Assembly: GCF_000001735.4 (NCBI RefSeq)
Contig: NC_003075.7
Location: 435,001-499,000 of the forward strand
From: Arabidopsis thaliana
Lineage: Eukaryota > Streptophyta > Magnoliopsida > Brassicales > Brassicaceae
Length of the DNA: 64,000 nt
Reading direction: 5' to 3'
The position numbers and the translations under genes were made by a program. Under the pieces are notes generated by a model. The model worked only from the letters and a program-made list of their open reading frames with translations, made no database searches and was not told where the DNA came from. How positions within the stretch are numbered: the stretch's first letter is position 1; the number at the start of each line of letters is the position of its first letter. Below are positions 31,626 through 44,590 of this stretch, one piece after another.

Positions 31626-33275
31626 TTAACCGGTTAAATCGTATAGTTCCCGTTCCCGGTTAAGCGTGGTTTCCACCATCACATCATTCCATGAATCAAT
31701 TGGACCAGGTAAGCACCAATGCAGACAATCATTCTGAACATTGCTCTTATTCTTAACTCCAGCAAAAGGATTTGGATGCCGGTATGGTCCCGGATGCCCG
31801 TCTGGACGGAGAAGAGACATTCCAGTCGTGTCTAATAGCCTGATGTTGGAACCTAAGCCAAAACCTTTCCCAAATTTCTGAAACACCTCAAGCTCAACAT
31901 CACGCATCACATCATCTACAGTTTTCATATTTGCTTGGCCTTCTTTAAACGGCATCGTTCTGTTGCAATACCCACCAGTGTTCCACTCTCCGTTTTCGAA
32001 ATGGTCAGGCGTTGTTGTTCGAAACAGAACCAGCGGTTTGTGGGTTGAGTTTAGGACGAAGTCACGGAGAAGGTTTAGGGTTTTGCGGTAGGAGTAATCA
32101 TAGCCGAGATCAGTTAGGTTGTTTCTTCCTTGGCAGTAATGACAGCCCGTGACTACGTTGTTTTCATGGAAAATTGTTGTTTTAAGAAACCATTTGCCTC
32201 CAGAGATAACAACGTAGTCGAATTTCGGGTATTGGACAGTCCATTTGTGGTCAAGCTGGTCGAGGTAAAGCTGAATATCCGAGTTGCTAGATGTTTCGGA
32301 TTTGAGAAGGAAAGGAGACCAAATGACTGATAGTGTGAAGTTGTGAGAAGGGAATCTCCATATCTTGGATCTGAACTCCTTATCGTGATAGATTTCCTCC
32401 ACTTCTTCCACCTGAGACAGTTAAATCAAAGGTCTTGATTACTTACTTGTAGTCTAAGGAAACTTTCATTAACACAAAAACCAAACTCATTCTCTGAATA
32501 AAAGAATCAACAAACCTGAGAGAGAATGCAGATGAGAGACTGGACATGATTACGAGCAATGGAATCACCGATAAAAGCCCACCATTTGTTCTTCACTGAA
32601 GCAAGAAACTGCGATGGACTAAACCTAGGAAGATCACAATCACGAGGCTTCCATCTCCAGAAGAGATAATTCACATCTGGTCGTCCATTCAATAGGCAGT
32701 TCTGAAAATCTTGAATGTGACGACAAGTGACATTTGTGTACAGAGGACCTGTTGGATCTGGTATCCAATCTCCGGTGAAAAGATCACACTTTGCTGATGA
32801 AACTACAAAAATGAAATCACAAATAGACATTTAATCAAATACATGGTAAACACAAACACTTTAAACCCTAAATTACAAGTTTTGATCGAAAGCTTCGAAA
32901 TTTCCAAAATTAAACCCAACCCAACAATCATTGAATCTCCATATTTGGAAAGATTCTCGAATCTTTATCAAAGATCAAATTCGAAATTGAAGGACAACGA
33001 ACTGCGAAAGAAAGATTACCGTTTCCGGGAGAAGATTGCGGCAATGTTGGGGGAATTGGAGAGACGGCGAGACTGGAGATGATGAAATAGTAAGCAAGAG
33101 CGACGAGAGAGAAGTAAAGGAAGAATTTGACGAAGGTTCGATGGCGGTGATCAGTGCAGGAGGGAACAGAAGAAGAAGAAGAAGAAGAAGAAGAAGAAGC
33201 GGCTTCTTCAAAGGTTTCTACATATTTGGCGCCTTTTGGGCTATCAAGCAATACTAAGGTTAATTGTTGTTCCAT
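31626..33275 (-). CDS. TBL26: TRICHOME BIREFRINGENCE-LIKE (DUF231) polysaccharide O-acetyltransferase-like protein
   Basis: Exons 33020-33275, 32516-32802 and 31626-32411 encode 442 residues. This is a type II Golgi membrane protein: a short cytosolic part with a TCT-repeat-coded Ser run (~28-37), one transmembrane span (FFLYFSLVALAYYFIISSLA), then a lumenal catalytic domain. The TBL domain begins at CDLFTGDWIPDPTGPLYTN. The GDS esterase motif is at 164-166 (AFIGDSIARNHV) and the C-terminal DxxH at 409-412 (DCLHWCLPGPIDSWND). Both are needed for acetyl transfer in this family, whose members acetylate xylan, pectin, mannan or xyloglucan. The acceptor of this member is not evident from the sequence. 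Intron phases are consistent. I place it as TBL26 (At4g01080). No key residue is missing. Confidence 0.92.
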
Positions 33276-35833
33276 TGAAGAAGAGAGCACAGTGAATTTG
33301 GTGGAAGCTATTCAATGATTTTATAGTTGGACTCGTGAGAATGAGATGGTTAGGTTTGAGATTAACTTTTAGGATCTTTGTGACCATGAAAGTGATGTTT
33401 TGTTACCCTTTTTTACTTTTATTAAATGCAGGAATAATAATTTTGTGAATTTCAGACAGTCTATTTATTAATTACTGCAGAAAAAGTAATTTTATTGATA
33501 CAAAATATTTTGTCTCAATAGAAACATATTTGTAACAGTAAAAACTATTGTCATGAATTTGTGACAAGTAGTAAATTGTAGTGATACAATCGTTACAAAA
33601 AAATATGGTATTAAAAAGTCACACCATTGTGAGATATACAATATATTTGATTACAATTTTGTCACAAACAACGACAAGAAAGAAGAATAACAAAACCGTA
33701 ACAATTACAGATTTGAATTATACTTTCGAACTGTCATATTATATTTTTTCTGTTCCTTTTTATTTGATTTTTTTGGAAAAATATTTGTTTTAAAAAGATT
33801 GATTTTGTAAATTTTCTATTCAATATTTATTAGTTATTATTAATAAATTGTAAATTTTAATAGTTCAATCATTGGTTTAAAATAATAAAAAATTGTAAAA
33901 CACAAAAAAATAATATATTTAATATCAATTTTAATATATTTTTTTTAATATGTGTATTTTTCCTAAAATATCAAATAAAAATGAAAAGAGGGAATATTAT
34001 AGTACAACTATTCACACACCATGCAACATTGAATATACTGCGACATTGAATATACCATCACCCTGGAATTATGTTAACCACAGTCAACAAAAAAGAAAAA
34101 GTTAATTAGCTCTGTGTAAGAAAAAAAAAAAGAAAAATTTAATTAGCATTGTTGTTCCAAGATTTTTTTTTGTCCAAGAAGCATATATGATTATAGGCTA
34201 AATTGTTGGGCATTCTTTTAAGTTATAACAAATATTTTTGTAGATTTCTTTGTGACAGCAATATATATTGGAAATGGAATAAAGAATATTTCAGGATTTG
34301 TTTTTTACAATTATGACTTTTGATAGTGAAATTCTGATTAAAAAATTCAGAAAAGTTTTTTTTTTTCAACTTTGCTTGAGGAATCCAAAAATATGTTGGA
34401 CCAGCCCAGATGGTCTCATTGTCCTTGTGTTTATTAATCACATATTAGTAATAACTTGAGTTTTTTTCTTTTAATTTATGTGAAGAAGCACATGCCCTGC
34501 TTTTGGTCCTCACACCTTTTATCTCAACTTAGGTGGTATACTTGTATCTCCACAGCCTTTCGTTACAACAATATCAACCTTTCTCTTGAATCTTGGAACT
34601 TAGCAAACACGGAAGCACCACACTTTTTGATGATATATTGGGTTATTCAAAACATTGCTATGTTTGTGAATTCATGAGACTTATTAGTTATTAGAATGAT
34701 GCAGGTAACTAGTTTAAATATTTGGTATAAGTTTAACAATGGTAGAATTGGTTTTTAACATTTGCGTGAATGAACTAACACTAGTGTTAGTATATAAAGA
34801 GATATGAAACATTCTAGTGACTCCAATTATTGCTAATAATATTTTATTTTATTTCTTCATTGCTAAAATTTTTTTGTATTGAGAATTTCTTGATTCCTCA
34901 CAATTTTATTATTAGTGGACAACTTCTGCTTACTCGTTTTTCTCATGCTCGCTACTAGTTAGTATCTTTTTGTTCTTACTCTAATTTTGTATTTTTCTAA
35001 GAAATATTGAAACATGAAAACTAAACGAACGGACCACGAGGCCTGTTAAGAACAGATTCTCTTTCTTGTTTGATATTGATATTGATATTGGGCCCATGAG
35101 TAAGTTATAATCTGTTGTCTTGTATTTTAGGAAGGACCCACTTCAGAAACGTGCAAAAACTAGTCCATCAGCCAAGAGAGGAATTAGCAGACAATATGAA
35201 CATTTTAGTGGAAAGAAAGATGAAACCGGATAACTAACCGATAGATAGATAATCCCAATCCATAATTCACCTAGAACTCGAGGAAAGGGCAAATCAAGCC
35301 TAGAAGCTAATCATGAAGAAAGAAAGATCAGCTAGGAGAACATTGTTTAATTGAATTGTTGAGTATGGTCGAATGACCTACATATATTGTTGCTGACATG
35401 AAAGAAACCTACAAACCAAAACCGGTTTAAATAAACGATTTAGTTAAACCAGAGATAATAAGGAATTAGGAGGAGTAAACCATGTTATCGATGAAGCTTC
35501 TGTTACAACTTACAAAAGAGCAATAAAAGAGATAAAAAAAAAAGTCATTAAGAGCAAACTAATATCATTCCATAAAAAAATGGAAATAATACAAAGCACA
35601 AACCTTGTACCGAGAGAACCCGGTTTGTATACAGTCTATAACCCCTAAACCGGTTCTGGTCGCAATAAAAAACATACAGACATTTCCCCAAAGATATTTT
35701 AAAAAGAATACCAAAAATCAAAATCAAGATGTAAAAAACACTTTACAGTTGTGTTTAACAAATAAATAATATGAAGATGGAAACAAGAAGCAGAATCATA
35801 TTTTGGTTGTGTAGTTGTTACTAGGGGGAGTTT
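33276..35833. other. 2.6-kb AT-rich intergenic region
   Basis: The left part is the TBL26 promoter. Motifs TTGTGAC/GTCACAA recur between 33440 and 33680. A 16-bp perfect palindrome followed by TATATAAAG lies at 34775-34799. GATATT is repeated four times near 35072-35095. The right part is the 3' UTR of the minus-strand zinc-ribbon gene. No coding region is supported. Confidence 0.6.
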
Positions 35834-38248
35834 TCATGAAGCTAATGATCTTGGAACTCTCATACCAAATCCATGCTTCACTTTCTCAATCCTGTTTCAA
35901 GTTTAACACACTAAAACTTTAGAATCTTAGGTGATCTCAAAATCTCAAAAGAATAAAAATCATTTGTGTGAATCTGCTTACGTTGGGGCTAATTTGCCAA
36001 GGCTGTGAAGTTCTTCTCCTGAATCTTGATCAAGGATTCTTCCTGATATATCAACAATGTAAGAACGGTTCTTGTCTCTAGGCAGACCACGACCCACAAG
36101 TAACTCGAAATCTCTCTTGTGAAGCTCTCTTCCATTCACAAACACGTCTGTGTTTCCTGCAGCGCAGTTATCCAGCATTGGATGGCTAAACTCTTCAATA
36201 AATGGCTGCAACAACAACAAGTAAGTCAACCATTTCTTCATCAATTTGATGACACCATTCCAATAATCAACTTGAGAGAACAATGTGAAGGTACTTACAG
36301 GTATTATACCGAGACACGGTTTGCCCATCACTCCCCAGAACCCAGCTCGGTAATCATACCTGAATCAGAGACATGTATCAGAAACTGAGTAAAGGGAAAA
36401 ACAAAAACAAGAGAGAAACAGTGGATGCTGAAGTTCATGGAAGTACCAATACTTTCCAGCTTGGATTGGTCCAGCTAATTTCTCAGCACTGCTAACAAGA
36501 TCTTCTGGTATAAGATGTCCATTAACCCAAACCTCTAATGACTTCATCTGGTCTTCGTTTTGATCAGTAGAGGACCTCGTTGTGATCTCTGTCGAACCGT
36601 ACTCACTACCCTTTCTGTTTGAGTACCTTGAATCTTCTGAGATCTCGGTGTTAGAGTATCCATTGTAAGAAACCTCTGTCTCTGTAGCTACTGATTCTGG
36701 TTTCAGCGAGTCCTGTGTCATGAAAGACTTTTGCTTATCTGGCTTTTCATAACCTAACTGCGCCATTCCATAAGCGAGTGCAGCTCTGTTTACATTAGAA
36801 TACTCAAAAAGTTCAAGGAGACTGGCATTATCAGGAGCAGCGGGTTCAGGTGCTTTTGACCCTTTACCTCGCCGACGAACAGATTTGACCTCCTTCTGTT
36901 GTTGTTCACTAGAATTGCTCGATCTTTCTTCATCATCTGAGTGTTGAGATTCAGAGCGGACGCTTTGCGTAGTAATAGTATCCTGATGATTTCTCAGTTC
37001 TTGCACTGGTTCTTCTTCATCCTTACGTGGAATATCTCTACCTGAGCTGTTGAAATCAACAGAAGAGACTTCCTCCTCTATCACTACTGTGTTTGTTGTG
37101 TTTCTATCTTCAACCTCTAGAGAGACCGGTTTTGTTTCCTCATTACCAGAAGAGAAAACGAGTTTCCTATCAACGATTGTGAAACTAATAACTTCAGAAC
37201 AAGCACCGCACTGCAGCTTATGTAACCTTTCCTGAGACAAAAGCTTCTTCTTAGGCAAGTAAAGCAGCTCAAAGCAACTATGACAAGCTATAAAAGGAGC
37301 ACCACCAGCAAGAGGATGACAACGTCGAACACCAGTATCCGATACAGCTTTCTTAACATACCCACGAGCAAAAGCACCGCCCATTTCAGAATCATGTTCA
37401 CTCGGCCACCTTGCATAACCACCTCGAGGACCTGGAGTGCCCATCGAAGAAGGAAAACTCGAACCGTTATTAACACGTGGACTATACGGTGTCGTGAGTT
37501 TCTCGCCACGATGGTGAGACGAAACCGGGCTATACGGAGGCATATCACTGTACTGTGTAGCGAGTTTCTCTTCACGATGGTGAGACGAAACCGGGCTATA
37601 CGGAGGCAGGTCACCGTACCTACCAGGAGTAGCTGGATAGTAAGAATGTGGCTCAACTATATCAGGACCAAGTTCAACATATTGACCTCCAGGATACTGA
37701 CGAGCCATCTGATTAGGGTAATGACCAGGAGGATACCAGTTTGGATTAGGAACTGGAGGTGGTCTTCTTTGGTACCCATAAGGATCTTGATAAGCTTGAG
37801 GATACATTCCATGAACCGGTCCAGGGTATTGAATAGGTTCTGGATACTGATGGTAATAAGAAGGACCAGGATTATGATTAGCATGACCATGAAGATGAAC
37901 TGGTCTAAGGAAAGGCTGATTCTGATCTGGTTCTTTAGGTTTATCAACTACATTATTACCACCACCACCACCGCGAAGTAGATGATCTTTGATAGAATCT
38001 AACCTTCTTAAAAGCTCAGCTCGTTCATGCTCTGTATACTCAATAGGGTTGTTGCTGCTGCTTGTGTTCTTAGATGAAGAATCTGATCCGTAATTAGGCT
38101 CGTCATTTCTCAAGCTTTTTCCAGATCTTTGAGACCCAGCTCGCGAATTTGAGTGTTTCTCCTTCAGACTCGTTTCTTCTTCGCTTCTTGAAGAACCAGC
38201 ATCTGATCTCGTACCTTCTGCTTCAGAGACATCGCCTCGCGACCTCAT
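35834..38248 (-). CDS. EDR4-like protein with plant zinc-ribbon (DUF3133)
   Basis: Exons 36447-38248, 36299-36359, 35982-36205 and 35834-35891 encode 714 residues. The first ~280 residues are disordered and rich in Ser, Pro, Tyr, His and Gln, with a 22-residue repeat present twice (PPYSPVSSHHR core; DNA 37496-37627). The central zinc ribbon has the signature HPLAGGAPFIACHSCFELLY followed by LQCGACSEV, giving two CxxC knuckles. The rest is acidic and Ser-rich, ending in a conserved C-terminal segment (VFVNGRELHKRDFELLVGRG to VPRSLAS). The family includes EDR4, a negative regulator of defence linked to membrane traffic; the function of this member (I believe At4g01090) is inferred only by family. 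A long plus-strand ORF opposite 37280-37981 is a shadow of biased codon use here. Confidence 0.88.
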
Positions 38249-39238
38249 CAGCCACTATTTCTAGGGTTTTGCTTTGTTTTTTTCCAACTGCGATTCAAAT
38301 CAAAAAAGTTTCGATTTTTTATCAAATTCGAACTCAAAAACATATATCTCCGATTGAATTCAGATAAAACGAAGAACCAACAGGTAGAAATCAAACGAAC
38401 CGTGAAGAATGTCGTCGGCGATATAGGTGAGAAGACGAATTTGATGATCTTCTCCGGTGGGAATAAATGAACCAATCTCTATGATGCAACCAATTTTCTA
38501 AAAAGGGGTTTTTGGAAAGAAAATTCAGAAGAATTAAAAGTCTTCTTCAATTGCTTCTTGGGGGATTAAATGTCTGCTTACTTACTACCAAACTTGAGCT
38601 GGAAGGTTTAAGCAACAATTAACATTATTATGTTAATTTTCTTCTAGCGTTTTTCCTTGGCTTTCCCGGGAATCTTAAGGGAAAGACAAAAGAAAATTTG
38701 ATGAATAGATTTGAAAACTTAAGGAGGGGAAGAAGATGGAAGCAAAAAATCAAACTTTGTTAGCGTTGATTTGATATTCGTTTTTTAAAACTTTTGAGTA
38801 AAGAAGAGATGAGCGCGTATGTAATGTAAGTAAGCGCGTGAAACTAGAATTTAGACTGTAGTACGGTTGAGCGGACCGGGTCTCGTTGACTCGCAGATAA
38901 GGAGACTAACCAAATTATTACTAAAATATACGAAATCTAGAAACATGAGTGTGACTGTTTACCGACAGGTAAATTAATACGTTCTCAGATATCGCAATTT
39001 TCCAAATTTGTGAACTTAATTACTAAGAACAATTCAATTACTCGGGAAAAAAACATTCAAATTTAGAACTTACGATTACTAGTAGTATTTGATTTTTCAA
39101 TATATGCCAATAAGCAGCAATAGTTATTTTCTAAAACTAAGACGACTTCCTATTTTCGTACTTTTGTGAGTGTGTTTGTACGAAAACAGACCAGCTAGTC
39201 AAATGAAATTATACATTGAGCAACCTTTTTTATATCAA

Positions 39239-39480
39239 TAATACTAGGTCTGGTCATTCGGGTATCCCTATCTGTTTGGTTCTTTTTTGGATATCAAATC
39301 TATTCGGATATGAAGAGGTTGAGAACCATTCAGATATTCTAAAAACTTGGTTCGATTTTGGTTCGGATTCGGATCGGTTCGGTTGTTTTAGTAAAAATAT
39401 AAAAATAACCAAAAATATCAATAATATTTTCAGATATTATTATAATAACCAAAAATACCCAAATATTATTATAATACAAT
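39239..39480. repeat. Degenerate TTCGG-rich repeat, likely transposon remnant
   Basis: It starts near ACTAGGTCTGGTCATTCGGG, then has repeated TTCGGAT/GGTTCGG phrases, and ends in AATATTATTATAATA runs. The same style of sequence fills intron 1 of the GDSL gene at 51240-51615, whose right end reads CCAGGTCTAAT. I cannot name the family. Confidence 0.5.
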
Positions 39481-41681
39481 TAAAAAGTAAATAAAAATAG
39501 GAAAATATCACTTTATATGCTCAGAAGACTGAAAAATTAGGTGTAGGAATTGTGGACTATTTCAACAGTAAAAGAACTAATGAAGTTACTTTATTATTCT
39601 TCTGTATTTTTCTTTTTTTTAATTAAAGTCTCATATATTGTTTTGTTACTAAATATTTTCATTGTTATCATCAGGTTAACCTCGTTAACAATTATTAGTA
39701 AATATTATGTATAAATTATCCGTTACAGTAAACATTATTCATGTATCGAATATCTTAACGTTTTCATATAAATATTATTCTGTTATATAATATATTAGCA
39801 TGTTATCATTCTATATATCATGTAGTTATAATTATTATCATGTTAATTATATAAAAAAGTCTAATTTCCTTTTATTGTGCTGAATATACATAAATAAAAA
39901 ATTCTGATTTACAATTTTAAATCGATAAATATGTTTTAACAAATAATTTATAAACTTATCGCGATATCATAGTTTTTAAAACATTAAACAAATAATTATA
40001 TACTTATCATCCGAATATTACAATTATTTTTATTCAATAGCATTTTTGTAATTAATTTTTTTAAAAAAAATTTTTTGGTTTATATATTATTTATCTTTCA
40101 TACTTACCTAAATAACTAATATTTATATATAAATTCTTTATTTTTTCATCATCCTCCCAGCATATCGATTAATATAGTCCATAAAAATACGTCAAGTTTA
40201 ATGCTTCCATGTTAGAAGACGTGCTCTCAAAACTTCTTCTTTTGTTTGTTTTCTAATTCACAACTTGAATCTAAAAGAAACCTGGATCCTAAACGTTGAA
40301 AAATATTAACCTCGTAAACGAAGACTTGAAAGATATATGGGGAGTGTTATATGATCACATAGTGTAGGTCGCCTTCTGACTATTTTTGTGGTTTATACAA
40401 AAAGCTACGTACAGCTGTAAAGTCTTCTACTCTGTGTCTCTGTCTATCATTTAAAGATGGATTTATAGATAGTCCACTTTCCAACACCAATCAGATTTGA
40501 CAAAAATATTAACATTGCATTTTTGGGATAACTATCGTTGACTTTTTTACTACCTATTTTATCGGTTAGTTATTAGACTAAGGAAACACAGAGTTTAATT
40601 GACAGAACTTCTGAGCTGTTTAGGCCCGTAATTCTTTCCCTAATTGATAAAAGGGCCCTATTTGTTTAGGTGCATAACAGGCTTCATTATATGGGCTTAG
40701 AACGGCCCGATTTGTTTACATGAAGACTTTTACATTTTAATAATTTGAACTTGATCATGTAAGTGAGTATGAGTAATGAGCTGGTGAACTTTTTTTATGT
40801 GTGATCTACATAATTATCACATAGAATAATAGCCATAAGGCTTTCGGTATTTGATTCTTATCAACTGTGGTCCGACATCTACTTTTATACACACCCACTT
40901 GTTTTTTTGTTAAAGGCTTTTTTCTTTGTTTTGAAAGTAATGATAGTGTATATAACTAAACATAAAAACTCGATATTGATTTGTTGTTTTGAGTATGGAC
41001 CCTCCAAAACATGAAAAGACAAGAAACAAGATTGATGGCATAGTTGCAATTTTCTTATACATTATATGATGGGTCTGATTGGTAACCAAAAGGTATACAA
41101 GATTTTTAGCTGTTAGATTTATCGGAATAGTGCAAAGCTGTTAGAAGGAACTATACAAAGAAATTATTAAAAAAAGGTGAGTATAAAACTTTTAATAACA
41201 CTTTTGATAAAGTTTTTGTGATTGGTAACTTTCAAAGTTATACAAAGCTATACTATTATTATTGTGGTTATCATTCAAACCCGATATCATCTTGGAAAAA
41301 GTTAAAATCTCTCTCCGCTATACTTAACAAAAATAATTTTTTTGGGAAAATTATTTTATCTTTTTGTCGTTCCTTCCATATTAAGCCCAACAATATTTAG
41401 ATAAAAATATAGATAGAACTAATTTACAGTCTGTGAAGTATGTAGTGTGAAAGTATTTCAACTTTTTTTATGATCCCAAAATTGATGTGGTTACGAAAAC
41501 TTACTAGTATTACAAAGACTGGAAGAAGTAACCAAACAAATGGATCATACTGACCAAACGGGATCAAGCACTAACACAGTTGTACCATTATCACGTGGCG
41601 TACATATATGGAGAGAGTATATCTTACGCACTTAGTAACGCGCGTTAGATAACACCTGATGGTACCACATCATAAGAAAAC

Positions 41682-42099
41682 TTTGCAAACAAATCCTTAA
41701 ACTAACAATTGTTTCTGCATACACCCCTTGACTTAAAATTCTTAACTTTTTTTTCTACACTAACTTCTTTAACAATTGAATAACGAGAGTGTCGAAATTC
41801 GAGTGTACAACATTTTAAAACTGTTTTTTTTTGTTTTTAAATCCTTAACCTCTTAAATATAATATCAAGTGTATAATTGTTTAAATCTTTAACCTTTTAA
41901 GAACTTAAAAGATAGGTGACGTTGAACATAATTAAATATCACTAAAAAGAAAAAATCACAAATGCGGCTACTAATCGCCACACACTCAACTTCACCGCTG
42001 ACGTGCAGATTTTTAATCAAATGAAGAATAATTTCGCACATTTCGAAGTAAAAGGGCTATTTTACAAAACATGATTAAGTCAAGGGGTTGGTTTGCAAA
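41682..42099. mobile_element. Inverted-repeat element in the ADNT1 promoter (MITE candidate)
   Basis: TTTGCAAAC (41682-41690) and CCCCTTGACTTAA (41724-41736) recur exactly as reverse complements at the other end: TTAAGTCAAGGGG (42075-42087) and GTTTGCAAA (42091-42099). The left arm has ~30 extra bases between the two blocks. The element is ~418 bp, codes for nothing, and ends ~310 bp before the ADNT1 ATG. I see no clear target-site duplication. Confidence 0.55.
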
Positions 42100-42410
42100 T
42101 ATTTCACAACAGAAATGTGCCATTAAAACGGCGTCGTTATGATTCAGGCTTAATCAGTAGGTTGTGTCTTTTGGCTTTTATCATCGCCGCCGGGACACAA
42201 CACAAAGAGGGGCTTAGATTTGTGCTTTCGAGAAGTGCTTTGATCTCTCTTCTCCATTTTCACTTCTAATCGGAGATTTCTCTTAGGGTTTTGTTATTCG
42301 TTGAGAGATCGAATTAAAAACTTGTGAAGAAATCTCTAGGGATCGTAATCGTTGTTGGTGTGGGGTATTACACTGATTCCGGTTTGAACCTGAATCGTAT
42401 CTATCAATCG

Positions 42411-44590
42411 ATGGCATCAGAGGATGTGAAAAGAACAGAATCAGCAGCTGTGTCAACGATCGTAAATCTGGCGGAGGAAGCGAGGGAAGGAGTCAAAGCT
42501 CCGAGTTATGCTTTTAAAAGCATCTGCAAGTCTCTTTTTGCCGGTGGTGTCGCTGGTGGAGTGTGAGTCCTTTTTCTCATTCCTTCATTGTTTTATCAAT
42601 TTTAATGAATATTGGGATTAGTAACGAGACATCTCCTGAAATGATGAGTAGGGACTGACTATACATTTGTTTGAGAACGTCAAAATTAGATTTAAGAACT
42701 TATAGAGTTGTCCTTTTTTCAGTGTTTTTGTATGTTTTGTCGTGGGTTAACATGAAAAATCTGAACTTTATTGGTGTTGATCCTGTTACTGAATGCTGAC
42801 GATAAATGTAGTAGAGATCAGTCCGTTACTTGTTTTTTTTTTTTTTCCGTTGAGATCGAAATTCGTGTTGAAGCAGTCAAATATAGATACGGGCTTATGT
42901 CCAATGGATAAGAGGAGCAGAAAAACGCAGTCTTTACTCGATTAGCATGTAAAAGAGTCACTTTTTCTTTCAGCCTTTGTGTTACATTCAATGCTCATTC
43001 TCATCGCTTAATGCGTGTTTCTATTAGGTCACGAACTGCTGTTGCACCTCTGGAAAGGATGAAGATATTACTTCAGGTTTTTTCCTTTGTTGATAGCTTT
43101 TGTTAAGGAACATATAAATGACTGGAGAGTTAACCTGTTCGTTGTCAATCTCTAGGTCCAAAATCCGCATAATATAAAGTACAGTGGGACAGTCCAAGGA
43201 TTGAAGCATATTTGGAGAACCGAGGGACTTCGTGGACTGTTCAAAGGAAATGGCACCAACTGTGCTCGTATTGTTCCTAATTCGGCTGTTAAATTTTTCA
43301 GCTATGAGCAAGCTTCAAAGTAAGACATCTATATCTTCTCTGTACTCTGTTATCTTGATCTTAATAAAGGCATCATACTTGATACTATAGATCTTTTTCT
43401 AATCTATGCTTTTTCTCTTTTTTCTCTCATAGTGGCATACTGTACATGTATCGTCAGCGGACCGGAAATGGTAAATTGATTTCAGCATAACATTTTTATT
43501 ATTACCTGTTGAAGAATCTGTGCATGGTATTATTACCTATCGCTTCAGCCTTTAAATTAAGTTTCTAAGTTGAGCTATGTTGAACTGATATCACTAGCCT
43601 TCCATATTTGATGGTGCAAACAATAGGGCTCGTTGTTTGTAAGAATTTATGGTTCATGGGTTTGTGTCATTTCTGCAGAAAATGCCCAACTTACTCCTCT
43701 TTTACGGCTTGGAGCTGGTGCAACCGCTGGGATAATAGCCATGTCTGCAACGTACCCGATGGATATGGTTCGTGGAAGGCTAACTGTCCAGGTAGCTTTT
43801 CGTACCCTAAGTTTGTAATTGCTATAGCCTTATTGCTCATCTTTGTAACTCTGCAAATATGGATATGTGCACAGACCGCAAATTCTCCTTATCAATATAG
43901 AGGAATTGCCCATGCTTTGGCAACTGTCCTGCGAGAGGAAGGTCCACGGGCCTTGTACCGTGGTTGGCTTCCATCAGTGATTGGAGTTGTAAGTCTTGTG
44001 TTTTTTTTTATTCACTCAATCGAACGTAATACTACAAATATTTATGAGTTGATGAGACTCTTTTGATAAATGCAGGTTCCATATGTGGGCTTGAACTTTT
44101 CGGTGTATGAGTCTCTAAAGGACTGGCTAGTTAAAGAGAACCCATACGGTCTAGTAGAAAACAATGAGCTGACGGTTGTAACGAGGCTCACTTGTGGTGC
44201 AATAGCTGGAACAGTTGGTCAAACAATTGCTTATCCACTGGATGTGATTCGTAGGAGAATGCAAATGGTCGGGTGGAAAGATGCTTCCGCTATTGTAACA
44301 GGCGAAGGGAGAAGCACAGCTTCACTTGAATACACTGGTATGGTCGATGCATTTAGAAAAACAGTTCGTCATGAAGGCTTTGGAGCATTGTACAAGGGTT
44401 TGGTCCCCAATTCAGTGAAGGTTTGTTTCATAACAAAACTCCGTTTCTTGATCTTCTTATTTGATGAACTCAAGAAAGTGAAGTGTTGTTTGTGTTTCTT
44501 CTGTAGGTTGTACCATCGATTGCGATTGCATTTGTGACATATGAGATGGTGAAAGACGTTTTAGGAGTGGAGTTTAGGATATCAGACTGA
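42411..44590 (+). CDS. ADNT1: Mitochondrial adenine nucleotide (AMP/ADP-ATP) carrier
   Basis: Eight exons: 42411-42562, 43028-43076, 43156-43319, 43433-43470, 43679-43791, 43875-43988, 44076-44420 and 44507-44590. They join to 352 residues. It is a mitochondrial carrier family protein of the inner membrane with three repeats of about 100 residues. The signature PX[DE]XX[KR] appears three times: PLERMK, PMDMVR and PLDVIR, the last followed by RRM. Each is followed by a second-helix motif such as EGLRGLFKGN, EGPRALYRGW or EGFGALYKGL. ADNT1 imports AMP or ADP in exchange for matrix ATP and so links cytosolic adenylates to respiration, notably in heterotrophic tissue. The start MASEDVKRTES lies behind a long leader; an in-frame extension upstream has no ATG. 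The sequence agrees with At4g01100. Confidence 0.95.

Larger units (their letters stand above)
38249..42410. other. 4.2-kb intergenic region with repeats; ADNT1 promoter and leader at right
   Basis: The left end is the leader and promoter of the zinc-ribbon gene. A degenerate TTCGGTT-type repeat lies at 39239-39480, and an inverted-repeat element at 41682-42099. A cluster of GGCCC/GGGCC motifs is at 40621-40705, far from any known start. The ADNT1 leader begins near 42200 with GC-rich CGCCGCCGGG. No gene is supported in between. Confidence 0.6.

Noticed and set aside
33574..33584. AAATTGTAGTG, resembling a CACTA transposon end, with nearby TTGTGAC/GTCACAA motifs
   Set aside because: No facing CACTACAA end or 3-bp duplication could be found within several hundred bases, so an element cannot be defined.
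37280..37981. 233-codon plus-strand ORF
   Set aside because: It lies antisense to the first exon of the zinc-ribbon gene and is rich in Arg, Thr and Ile, as expected from a mirror frame of a Pro/Tyr/His-rich region.
42324..42410. In-frame extension upstream of ADNT1
   Set aside because: It begins with GTG and has no ATG; MASEDVKRTES at 42411 is the known start and gives the family length.
42618..42650. AATGATGA followed by CTGA in ADNT1 intron 1 as a possible C/D-box snoRNA
   Set aside because: The boxes are only about 10 nt apart and there is no terminal stem; too short for a snoRNA.
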